A DNA stretch of 34,024 nt from an uncultured Saprospiraceae bacterium (GTDB lineage Bacteria > Bacteroidota > Bacteroidia > Chitinophagales > Saprospiraceae), in the NCBI GenBank assembly GCA_938003955.1, contig CALKXE010000171.1, positions 1-34,024 of the forward strand. Direction: 5' to 3'. Of this stretch, positions 26,801 to 33,896 are shown in pieces. Below the pieces are notes generated by a model. That model saw nothing but the letters and a program-made list of their open reading frames with translations. It had not been told where the DNA came from and searched no databases. Numbering within the stretch: position 1 is the first letter of the stretch; every line of letters begins with the position of its first letter. The position numbers were made by a program, and so were the translations under genes.

Positions 26801-28147
26801 ACACAAGATGAAGGAAATACAACATCTCTGTCAGGCTTTTTGATAAAGTTATATGATTGTAATGGGATGTTATTAGATTCTACAATAACGAATGCAGAAG
26901 GGATGTACCTTTTTGATGATCTCCTACCAGGATCCTATCAGATAGGAACAGAATTATCAGAATCTATGGAATTCACATTGTTTAATGAAGGTGATGATTC
27001 TACTAACAGTGATATTTCTCCTTTGACTAACCTCTCTCCATGTGTGACCTTGGAATCAGGAGAGAATAACCCTAATCAGGATATAGGGATTGTATTTTTA
27101 TCCACTATAGGAGATTATGTTTGGTTAGATGAAGATGGTGATGGTGTTCAGGACACTACAGAGAGTGGTGTGATGGATGTACTTATTTCACTTTATACAT
27201 GTACCGGAGAACTTATTTCGACCACTATGACCGATGAGAATGGGAATTGGGAATTTGAGAATATCCCATACGGAGAATATGAGATTGTTTTTGATATCCC
27301 TGAGCCATTAAGTGGAACATTAGTTTTTAATGGTGATAATCAAGAAGATAGTAATCTTAATCCGGAAACGAACATAATAGAATGTTTTGAAATCAATATG
27401 CCAGTTGATACATCACTTGATGTTGGTCTTGTAGACTGTAGCCTAATAAGTGGAATAGCGTGGCTTGATGCTGTTATTGACAATGGTATTCTAGATGACA
27501 CTGAAAATGGAATTAATGGTTTGTCAGTTTCAATCTATAAATTGGAGGTGGACACTTGGACATTATTTGGAACTACGACGACAGACCATATTGGGGTTGG
27601 CTCTGGTCAGGATGGATTCTGGGAATATTGCATACCCAACGGTTCTTATTATATTCAATTTGCAAAACTACCTAACTATCCATTTGTAAATGCTAATCAA
27701 GGAAATAACGATGACTTAGATAGTGAAGTGACACATGAGTTTGGACTTAATACAACAGATTTAATCTCGATTCTACCAGGCGTGCCCCAGCCCAGTATAA
27801 ATGCAGGTTATATTTTTAATAGTACATTTCTTGAGAATGCAGTAATTGATAATATTTCAAATCAAAATTTAATAAGTAATAACTCGAATGTGAAAGCGAT
27901 TGAATTGAATGTGTTTCCAAATCCTAGTTTAGATAAAGTCTACATTGAAGTTAAACATAGTGGAGATGAACCACAAGTCATTCAAATAGTAAATAGTGAA
28001 GGAAGAAAAATTCAATTTACTAGTCAATCTAGAAACGTAAAAAATGGAGTTTATTTATTAGAGCTATCTGTTGATGTCTCAGGATGTCACTTTATTGACC
28101 TGCTTATTGGTAATAAAAAGAAAACGGTGAGTTTTATTAAGCCTTAG
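23831..28147 (+). CDS. Giant T9SS-secreted adhesin with SdrD-B and SprB-like repeats (paralogue 2)
   Basis: The 1,438-residue tandem paralogue of the preceding gene has the same domain order and nearly the same length: signal peptide ending VGTYA-Q, SdrD-B-type domain (VWLDRNDNGQRELS), PKD/Ig, Cys-containing middle domain (SNCVDCKTLSEVCYFYP), PKD/SprB-like modules, B-type repeats from ~633 (NYVWEDLNYNGLQD, DYVWNDMDDDGFQD, DYVWLDLNGDGLQD, DYVWWDENINGTQD, DYVWLDEDGDGVQD), a degenerate repeat, and a T9SS type A sorting domain from ~1356. The two genes differ widely at synonymous and non-synonymous sites over most of their length, but the last 423 nt are ~96% identical. The stop (TAG 28145-28147) and final Pro come from an inserted IS30-type element; the original ending was probably KI-stop as in paralogue 1. 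Ligand unknown. Confidence 0.92.
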   Translation: MTNVSRPLKSITFICFFIFTLFHVGTYAQNSIDGVVWLDRNDNGQRELSDSFLDGIRLELYNSNSQFVAFTITNSTGSYEFENISDGSYFLTSDLINGLEAIANNPNSDSDIFSNLRTLEFNLNSSNPNVTLNAGYRSSIELTIPSQLYGCQGEEITITANVMGNSGQITYNWSNDPTNNSSINIYTLTNSTELTLTVYDDWNIPISRTIDVEVFTGLTLEDCFVQDDFSNENSQLSLDVIPNGSGPTINTNQDFLGVEGLERVVKFSALEGIAVSSLNIIDKGLFISNCVDCKTLSEVCYFYPSNGTINLSEFEYTEFKSITIDQGDTKISVTISDGVNTAIDSSIIEAKGLNNNFDLKFRYEEFDNFSNVNFDQIVSVCFEIETLEKGSDLSLGALVACSEMECNLTVPSTIDICKGDSATLTAESSCDDSGLLYSWNGIGSGKNQIVTPNITTTYDLTVFDRSGCKQDYSVTVNVDDNPEIEIVGELNICEGVETMYNVNHISGLPPYTYEWSIEDETTSELILTINQSLTISVTVTDDNGCTIEETIEVLSLANPELVLTTQPSDCGDSTGSVTSVVTQGESPYVYLWSNGDTSEDLVNVSNGTYGLTVTDNNGCRIESSIFVPNKPCAELGNYVWEDLNYNGLQDVNETPISGMTVYLKNSNGSIIDETTTSETGFYLFSDLEAGDYQVQFEAFGDFVVTKHLQGENIEIDSDVDLVNFMSTTVNLAENEKNYTIDGGFYRPASIGDYVWNDMDDDGFQDPNEDGISGLAVKLLDCNNTVIDTTYTDEDGLYLFSDLFPGEYSLDFCDTTGFIFTEQFVGNSDTDSNADEQTGITECKVVSSGDELEDCDAGLVELAAIGDYVWLDLNGDGLQDPEEDGLEGILLRLHSCDGVIISTTSTDDTGFYEFVNLEPGDFYISVVYPDQYELSPENVGLNDEIDSDFGSNGQTICTTLTPGEEDLSFDLGLFELASLGDYVWWDENINGTQDEGNTTSLSGFLIKLYDCNGMLLDSTITNAEGMYLFDDLLPGSYQIGTELSESMEFTLFNEGDDSTNSDISPLTNLSPCVTLESGENNPNQDIGIVFLSTIGDYVWLDEDGDGVQDTTESGVMDVLISLYTCTGELISTTMTDENGNWEFENIPYGEYEIVFDIPEPLSGTLVFNGDNQEDSNLNPETNIIECFEINMPVDTSLDVGLVDCSLISGIAWLDAVIDNGILDDTENGINGLSVSIYKLEVDTWTLFGTTTTDHIGVGSGQDGFWEYCIPNGSYYIQFAKLPNYPFVNANQGNNDDLDSEVTHEFGLNTTDLISILPGVPQPSINAGYIFNSTFLENAVIDNISNQNLISNNSNVKAIELNVFPNPSLDKVYIEVKHSGDEPQVIQIVNSEGRKIQFTSQSRNVKNGVYLLELSVDVSGCHFIDLLIGNKKKTVSFIKP

Positions 28148-28408
28148 ATTCAAGTAATAAATGCAACAGCTGCGCGGCGAAAAAAATCCTATCTATTTTT
28201 GGGTTGCAAGACTTAAAAAAGAAATGGGACAATTAACGTTAGGACAAAGGTGCCAAATTCAAGTATGTTTAGATAATGAGCAAGATATAGTTCTTGCACA
28301 AAACATATTAAATAACAGACCTAGAAAAGATTTGGATTCAAATCGCTAAACGAAACGTTGACGATCAAACTTGATCAATCTAGCTCTGCTGCATTTATTA
28401 CCTGAATC
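28147..28408 (+). mobile_element. IS30-family deletion derivative (MITE-like), with terminal inverted repeats
   Basis: The left end GATTCAAGTAATAAATGC (from 28147) and the reverse complement of the right end GATTCAGGTAATAAATGC (from 28408 inward) agree at 21 of 23 positions over 28147-28169 and 28386-28408. Between them lie joined fragments of an IS30-type transposase. The element is only ~262 bp against ~1 kb for a full IS30 element, so it is non-autonomous. It sits exactly where paralogue 2 stops matching paralogue 1: matching ends at 28140 and resumes at 28413 with AAATATAATA, identical to 23323-23332. The outer boundary could include a few extra bases (28141-28412). A target duplication cannot be resolved because the site is an A-run. 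Confidence 0.8.
28224..28405 (+). pseudogene. IS30-family transposase remnant, internally deleted and frameshifted
   Basis: From ATG 28224 the frame reads MGQLTLGQRCQIQVCL, the usual start of the IS30 N-terminal helix-turn-helix. It then jumps straight to DIVLAQNILNNRPRK, which belongs near the C-terminus. The entire DDE catalytic core is missing. After RPRK the frame is lost: shifting by one base at the A-run near 28325-28328 restores FGFKSLNETLTIKLDQ and the family ending AAFIT-stop (28403-28405). The open frame also extends upstream to ATG 28161, but that part has no IS30 likeness. It cannot encode an active transposase. Confidence 0.75.
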
Positions 28409-28439
28409 CACCAAATATAATAGAAAGTTAGCATTGTAA

Positions 28440-28515
28440 ATTGACATGATTTAAGAATTTTTATATCATTTCGAGCCAAAAGGCTGTCTGATTAAGATTT
28501 TTAAATCATGTCAAT
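28440..28515. terminator. Large imperfect hairpin between convergent adhesin 2 and uvrA
   Basis: ATTGACATGATTTAA (28440-28454) is perfectly repeated in inverse orientation at 28501-28515. The stem continues inward to 28461/28494 with wobbles, for ~22 bp. An inner hairpin AGCC-AAAA-GGCT (28474-28485) fills the loop. It lies 22 bases after the uvrA stop and beyond the end of paralogue 2, so it is placed as a two-way terminator of convergent transcripts. It lacks a strong T-run on either strand, so a repetitive palindromic element is an alternative. Confidence 0.5.
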
Positions 28516-28536
28516 ATTTAGATTGAGGAGTGAAAA

Positions 28537-31368
28537 TTACATTTCCATTGCAAGATACTTTCCTGTGTGACTATCTTTTTCTTTGATCAATTTCTCGGGA
28601 GATCCGGAAAATAAGATGTTTCCGCCACCTCGACCGCCTTCTGGGCCTATATCAATAATATGATCGGCGACTTTGATGATGTCCATGTTATGTTCAATGA
28701 CCAATATCGTATTCCCTTTATCTACTAACCGATTAAGAACATTGATAAGATGGCGTATATCTTCAAAGTGAAGTCCAGTCGTAGGTTCGTCTAATATGTA
28801 AAGGGTGTTACCTGTATCCCTTTTAGCGAGTTCGAGTGATAATTTCACTCTTTGTGCTTCTCCACCTGATAGGGTAGTGGCTTGTTGACCAAGCGTAATA
28901 TATCCCAGACCTACACTATTAAGTGTTGTTAGTTTTCTATAGATAGCCGGTATGGGTTGAAAGAACTCCGTAGCTTCTTCAACGCTCATGTCTAGCACAT
29001 CAGAAATAGACTTTCCTTTGTAAAGGATTTCAAGTGTTTCACGATTATATCTTCGCCCCATACATGATTCACAATCGACCAAAACGTCAGGAAGAAAATT
29101 CATTTCGATCACTTTTTTACCTGCGCCATGACAGACTTCGCATCTACCCCCCTTGACATTAAATGAAAATCTGCCGGGTTTATATCCACGAATTTTTGCC
29201 TCAGGAAGAGAGGAATATATATTTCGAATATTTCCAAATACTCCTGTATATGTAGCTGGGTTTGATCTTGGTGTTCGCCCTATTGCGGATTGATCTATCT
29301 CTATTACTTTGTCTACATTATCTATTCCATTGATCTTATCATAGGGAAGTGGTCTTTGACTACTTCTGTAGAAATGAGCTCTTAGTATAGGATACAAGGT
29401 AGAATTGATTAGTGAAGACTTACCACTGCCTGAAACACCTGTTACACAGATGAATTTTCCCAACGGAACCACAAGATCTACATTTTTTAAATTATGGCCA
29501 GTCGCACCTTTCAGTGTCATCTTTTTACCCGTACCCTTTCTTCTTTTCTCTGGGACCTCAATACTTATCCTATCAGAAAGATAGTTTGCAGTTATTGTTT
29601 TGATTTTTTTGAATTCACTCGGGTGACCTTGAGCTACTATCTCTCCACCGTTTTTACCAGCACCAGGACCGATATCTATAAGATAATCAGATGCAAGCAT
29701 TATGTCTTTATCATGCTCTACGACTACCACGGTATTCCCTATTTCTGTTAGATTTTTCAGTGCATTGATCAGCCTTTGATTGTCTCTTTGGTGGAGACCT
29801 ATACTAGGCTCATCCATTATATAAGTGATACCTGTTAATTGGGATCCGATCTGAGTCGCTAATCTTGTTCTTTGTGATTCTCCACCTGATAGGGTCCTTG
29901 TTGGGCGATTAAGCTGCAAGTAGTTAAGACCCACTTCAAGAAGAAAACCTAATCGCATCTTTATCTCTTTTACAACATCTTTAGAGATTGCTTTTTGTCT
30001 ATCAGAAAGGTGCTGATCTATATTTTCGAACCATTCATATAGGTTGTCGAGATCCATAGTCGCTAATTGCCCAATGTGCATCCCTCCCAATCGAAAGAAT
30101 AGTGATGACTTCTTAAGTCTATATCCTTCACATTCCGGACAGTCTTGGATAGATAGAAACTCTTCTGCCCAATTCCTGATTTTTTCTGAAGAGGTATCTT
30201 TGTACCATCGTTCTAGCATATTGACTATACCGTCGGTAGCAAGATTATAAACTAACTCATGGGGAGAATATCCTAGATCTATTCCCAAAGAACTATCACC
30301 ACCATATAGAAGTATATCCAGAGCTTCTTTTGGGATATCTTTTACAGGAGTATTAAGATCAAACTTAAACTTCTTTGCTATTGTTTTAATCTGTTTGAAG
30401 GTCATGTTTTCACGAACTTCGCCAAAAGGCTTTATTCCTACTTGTTTGATAGACTTTGTATCATCGGGTATTACTTTGCTTATATCTGCCTTGTGAAGTT
30501 GTCCAAGACCCTTACATGCAGGACATGTACCATAGGGAGAGTTAAATGAAAATGTGTTCGGCGACGGCTCTTCATAACTAACTCCAGATTCAGCATCCAT
30601 GAGCTGTTTACTGAATGGCGTAAGCTCATCCGTACCATGTTCATTGATATATATGAAATCCTCTCCCATCTTGAGTGCTGTCTCTAGCGAAGTAGAAATT
30701 CTATCTTTTTTTTCTTCCTCTACTTTAAGTCGATCTACTATTAACTCTATATCATGGACTTTATATCTATCTACTTGCAGACCTTGTTTGAGATCTACAA
30801 CCTCTCCATCGATTCTGACTTTAGTGTATCCTTTCTTTCTTACATTTTCGAAGAGTTCTCTATAGTGTCCTTTTCGGGATCTAACCATAGGAGCAAGAAT
30901 TACAATCTTTTTCCCCTTATAATTAGCGAATATGTCATCTATGATCTGATTTTCAGTGTATTTCACCATCCTTTTCCCGGTCACATAGGAATAGGCATCA
31001 CTCCCTCTAGCAAATAGAAGTCTGAGGAAATCATAAATTTCTGTCGTAGTTCCTACTGTTGAGCGCGGATTCCAAGATGTGGTTTTTTGTTCTATAGATA
31101 TTACAGGACTAAGGCCATCTATTTTTTCTACATCGGGACGTTCCATGTTTCCAAGGAACTGTCTAGCATAGCTGGAGAAAGTCTCCATGTACCGTCTTTG
31201 GCCTTCGGCATATAACGTATTGAATGCCAAAGAAGATTTGCCACTACCACTAATACCAGTGATAACTACTAGTTGATTTCTAGGAATCTTTACCGATACA
31301 TTCTTTAGGTTATTTTCTCGAGCGCCTACTATTTCGATGTAGCCATCCTCTGCTTTCCGCTTTGCCAT
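28537..31368 (-). CDS. uvrA: Excinuclease ABC subunit A (UvrA)
   Basis: UvrA is the DNA-damage sensor of nucleotide excision repair: a dimeric, DNA-bound ABC ATPase that loads UvrB. The 943-residue product (E. coli 940) has two ABC modules, with Walker A GISGSGKSS (~38-46) and GVSGSGKSS (~640-650), signatures LSGGESQR (~492) and LSGGEAQR (~830), and Walker B regions YIMDEPSIGLH and YILDEPTTGLH. The zinc sites CPACKGLG (~279) with CPECEGY (~410), and CEVCHGAGKK ... CESCMG (~741-770), are present. The motif NPRSTVGTTTEIYDFLR is typical. The frame is intact. It is convergent with the adhesin genes and divergent from the CotH gene (127-bp gap). A LexA-type operator was not recognised. Confidence 0.97.
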   Translation of the reverse strand: MAKRKAEDGYIEIVGARENNLKNVSVKIPRNQLVVITGISGSGKSSLAFNTLYAEGQRRYMETFSSYARQFLGNMERPDVEKIDGLSPVISIEQKTTSWNPRSTVGTTTEIYDFLRLLFARGSDAYSYVTGKRMVKYTENQIIDDIFANYKGKKIVILAPMVRSRKGHYRELFENVRKKGYTKVRIDGEVVDLKQGLQVDRYKVHDIELIVDRLKVEEEKKDRISTSLETALKMGEDFIYINEHGTDELTPFSKQLMDAESGVSYEEPSPNTFSFNSPYGTCPACKGLGQLHKADISKVIPDDTKSIKQVGIKPFGEVRENMTFKQIKTIAKKFKFDLNTPVKDIPKEALDILLYGGDSSLGIDLGYSPHELVYNLATDGIVNMLERWYKDTSSEKIRNWAEEFLSIQDCPECEGYRLKKSSLFFRLGGMHIGQLATMDLDNLYEWFENIDQHLSDRQKAISKDVVKEIKMRLGFLLEVGLNYLQLNRPTRTLSGGESQRTRLATQIGSQLTGITYIMDEPSIGLHQRDNQRLINALKNLTEIGNTVVVVEHDKDIMLASDYLIDIGPGAGKNGGEIVAQGHPSEFKKIKTITANYLSDRISIEVPEKRRKGTGKKMTLKGATGHNLKNVDLVVPLGKFICVTGVSGSGKSSLINSTLYPILRAHFYRSSQRPLPYDKINGIDNVDKVIEIDQSAIGRTPRSNPATYTGVFGNIRNIYSSLPEAKIRGYKPGRFSFNVKGGRCEVCHGAGKKVIEMNFLPDVLVDCESCMGRRYNRETLEILYKGKSISDVLDMSVEEATEFFQPIPAIYRKLTTLNSVGLGYITLGQQATTLSGGEAQRVKLSLELAKRDTGNTLYILDEPTTGLHFEDIRHLINVLNRLVDKGNTILVIEHNMDIIKVADHIIDIGPEGGRGGGNILFSGSPEKLIKEKDSHTGKYLAMEM

Positions 31369-31495
31369 TCAGTTGATATATTATTGGAACAAAACACAAG
31401 GTACGGTGGAAGGTTGAGATTTTTAAATGATATGTGCACTTGCTTGCGATTAAGTTTTCAAAAAGAGAGGAAAACCAATACCTTTATCATACTTA

Positions 31496-32674
31496 ATGAA
31501 TAGCAAATCATATATACATATACCCATTTTGATGGCTTTACTCACATTACTTAGTTGTAGTGAGAATATAGAATTACCTCAAATTGACATCTTGAAGTCA
31601 GGAGAATTTAGTTGGGATAAAAAAGAAGAGTGCACAATTATCTATACTGACGATGGTGGATCTGTAGAGATGCCTGCAGAGATTAAATACCGTGGTGGTT
31701 ACTCTGCACGATATGATAAACATTCTTTTTCATTGGAATTGATAAAAAAGTATCAATTGGCAGGACTCCCAAAGGATGATGATTGGATTCTGAATGCTAG
31801 TTATGTAGATAAGACATTTATGAGGCATAAGATAAGCTATGATCTCTATCATGATATGAATGTTAACAATGTCAGTGCCGCATCTAGTTTTGTGAACCTT
31901 AAGTTAAATGGTAAAGTACAAGGTTTATATCTCATTACTGAAAAAATCAACGGAGGTCAGCTAAAGCTCAATAAAAAAGACAGCTTGGCTATGATATTTA
32001 AAGATCCGCCTTTTCTTTTTGAGAATAGAATTACTAATCCGCAGGACAGCAATAATTACTACCAACAAAAATTTCCCAAGATTAAGAAAAAGGATCAAAC
32101 GGAGTATATCGAGCAATTCAGGTCATTTATTTTTAAATCTTCACCAAATAACTTTTCCGCAAAAATTGGCGAGTGGATTGATATTGAGAATGTGATTGAT
32201 TGGCATTTGCTTCTACTGTATTCTTATAATGCTGATGGAATTATGAAAAATTTCTATCTGTATAAGTTAGATTCGAAAACACCGTTTAGAATTGCCATAT
32301 GGGATTACGATCATTCTTTCGGTAGAGATGGGGACAATGAAATGAACATGATGGATAGATCAATGAGGATGGAGCGATCTATTTTATTTAATAGATTATT
32401 AGAATCTAAGGGTCTTGATTATAAAAAGAGGTTGAAGCAAAGATGGGCAGAGGCTAGAAGTCAAGGATTATTCAGCGAAGAATACATGGTGGATAAAATG
32501 AATACAATTGATGCTAAAATCAATGAATCAGTTCATGCAAATGCAAAAATATGGCCTTGGAATAGTAAATGGTATTATGATGACAATAGCTACGAAAAGG
32601 AAAAAGAAGTCTTTTTAGAATTTGTGAAAATGAGACTTGAAGTATTGGATGGTGAGTTTGAGTATAATTATTAA
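31496..32674 (+). CDS. CotH-kinase-family lipoprotein
   Basis: The 392-residue protein starts with a lipoprotein signal peptide (lipobox LLSC, lipidated Cys C21, followed by SEN), so it is probably anchored in the periplasm or on the surface. The rest matches the CotH atypical kinase fold: RGGYSARYDKHSF with R66 and K75, the segment DDWILNASYVDKTFMRHKIS, GLYLITEKI for the hinge region, and IWDYDHSFGRDGDNE carrying the metal/catalytic aspartates D270 and D272. Bacillus CotH phosphorylates spore-coat proteins; in Bacteroidota such genes are common and their substrates are unknown. It is divergent from uvrA. A -7-like TACCTTTA lies at 31479-31486, only 10 bases before the ATG. Confidence 0.85.
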   Translation: MNSKSYIHIPILMALLTLLSCSENIELPQIDILKSGEFSWDKKEECTIIYTDDGGSVEMPAEIKYRGGYSARYDKHSFSLELIKKYQLAGLPKDDDWILNASYVDKTFMRHKISYDLYHDMNVNNVSAASSFVNLKLNGKVQGLYLITEKINGGQLKLNKKDSLAMIFKDPPFLFENRITNPQDSNNYYQQKFPKIKKKDQTEYIEQFRSFIFKSSPNNFSAKIGEWIDIENVIDWHLLLLYSYNADGIMKNFYLYKLDSKTPFRIAIWDYDHSFGRDGDNEMNMMDRSMRMERSILFNRLLESKGLDYKKRLKQRWAEARSQGLFSEEYMVDKMNTIDAKINESVHANAKIWPWNSKWYYDDNSYEKEKEVFLEFVKMRLEVLDGEFEYNY

Positions 32675-32716
32675 AAAACATAATTATTATGTAACTGATT
32701 AAGAACGAGGTGGAGT

Positions 32717-33664
32717 TTATTTACAAACCTCTAAATAGTTTAGGATACCGTTGTTTCTTGTATATACTTCTATCGGTGGCATATGCATTCTCATTCGCCT
32801 AATATTAAGTTCTTCAATTTTGAAAACAGGGTGTAATAAATTTTTTCCGAGGACATCACAAAATTTAAATTGTGTGCCATACATTTGGGCCTCATTTTTA
32901 GCGGTGAGAATTTTATCTGCATAGTATGCTTGCATTCTCTTGTCAAAAAGTTTAACATAAATCTTTTCATATTTTTCTAAATTTTCCAACTTAGAATGTA
33001 GTAGTGTTAGACTAATGGCTTGCATACCAAATTTACCTACATCTTGTTTTGATAGATTAGGATGCCTAGTCAAAATACCATTTATAATATTTAAGTGCAT
33101 TTGATTTAACTCCATAGGATTTAAGTCTGGTAATTCAGTTGTAAATTGACTCCCGTAACCACATGTAATTAAGCTGTTTTTTAGCCCAGGTGATAGATGA
33201 CTCCCCTGGTCTTCTATAAGAATTTTAACTAGCGTATCTGAAACCATTTTTAGGTTTAGAACACTTCTTAATTTGTTTTCATATATATCTAGATCAACTT
33301 CGCAAAATCTTTTATATTGATCATTGGTTTTAACTTTCTCACCCCAATTTAGTCTGCAAAAACCTTGTGTTATGCTTCTTTTTTCTTCAGTGAATAATTT
33401 CGTAACTAAACTATCATTATTTAGTTTAAAACAACATTTTCCTCCATAAAGCAAAGATTTTTTACTGTAATAGCCCTTCACTAATAGCTCTTCTAATAAT
33501 TTGCATCCCTCATCATAATTACCTGATGTGTAAAATGTTTCGAGTTTCGGAAATTTCATGTAAAGTTCTAAGCTGTCTGTTGTGGTCAGTTTGTGATTAT
33601 TTATTTGACCTAAAGAAAAAAGTGGAATAAAAAAGACTAGATACAAAATTGAGGTGAGTTTCAT
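32717..33664 (-). CDS. Secreted DUF6624-like protein of unknown function
   Basis: The 315-residue product has a clear signal peptide (MKLTSILYLVFFIPLFSLG, cleavage before Q20). Residues ~30-100 look like a TPR-type helical pair (SGNYDEGCKLLEELLVKGYYSKKSLLYGGKC in part). The C-terminal part (~190-315) has the signature AQMYGTQFKF (~262-270), then NLLHPVFKIEELNIRRMRMHMPP, then IEVY. From memory this resembles DUF6624, whose members end with a YGTQ motif and a (V/L)(N/D)xxRxxxGxPP-like segment. No enzymatic residues can be assigned. It is convergent with the CotH gene (42-bp gap) and divergent from hisS. The family call is moderate; the signal peptide and frame are clear. Confidence 0.75.
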   Translation of the reverse strand: MKLTSILYLVFFIPLFSLGQINNHKLTTTDSLELYMKFPKLETFYTSGNYDEGCKLLEELLVKGYYSKKSLLYGGKCCFKLNNDSLVTKLFTEEKRSITQGFCRLNWGEKVKTNDQYKRFCEVDLDIYENKLRSVLNLKMVSDTLVKILIEDQGSHLSPGLKNSLITCGYGSQFTTELPDLNPMELNQMHLNIINGILTRHPNLSKQDVGKFGMQAISLTLLHSKLENLEKYEKIYVKLFDKRMQAYYADKILTAKNEAQMYGTQFKFCDVLGKNLLHPVFKIEELNIRRMRMHMPPIEVYTRNNGILNYLEVCK

Positions 33665-33689
33665 ATAATTGGTATTTTGAAATAGTTTT

Positions 33690-33707
33690 TTTGGGTTAAA
33701 AAATCCA
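33690..33707. repeat. Short hairpin upstream of the DUF6624-like gene
   Basis: TTGGGTT and AATCCAA form a 7-bp stem (one G-T) around AAAA, about 26 bases before the start of the - strand gene. It could be an operator or leader hairpin; no function is known. Confidence 0.25.
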
Positions 33708-33866
33708 AAATGCGAGTTGGAAAAACAAATCCCTCTATTTCAGATATCTTTTATAATTAACAATTAAGATTCATTTAAAATTGTGGTTCGCTCGAATTTA
33801 GTGCTCATACTTTCGAGACAATTCTAGAATTATGCCTTTATATTAAAATTTAACTCATCATATAAC

Positions 33867-33874
33867 TAATTTCG
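33867..33874 (+). promoter_or_regulatory. Possible -7 promoter element of hisS
   Basis: TAATTTCG differs from TAnnTTTG at one base and lies 22 bases before the hisS ATG, which would give a very short leader. No clear -33 element was seen. Confidence 0.25.
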
Positions 33875-33896
33875 CACTTCAGAGAAATTACAAATT

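Noticed and set aside
28161-28349. 62-residue ORF as a small intact gene
   Set aside because: Its content is the N- and C-terminal scraps of an IS30 transposase inside matching inverted repeats, with a frameshift before the family ending; called a pseudogene instead.
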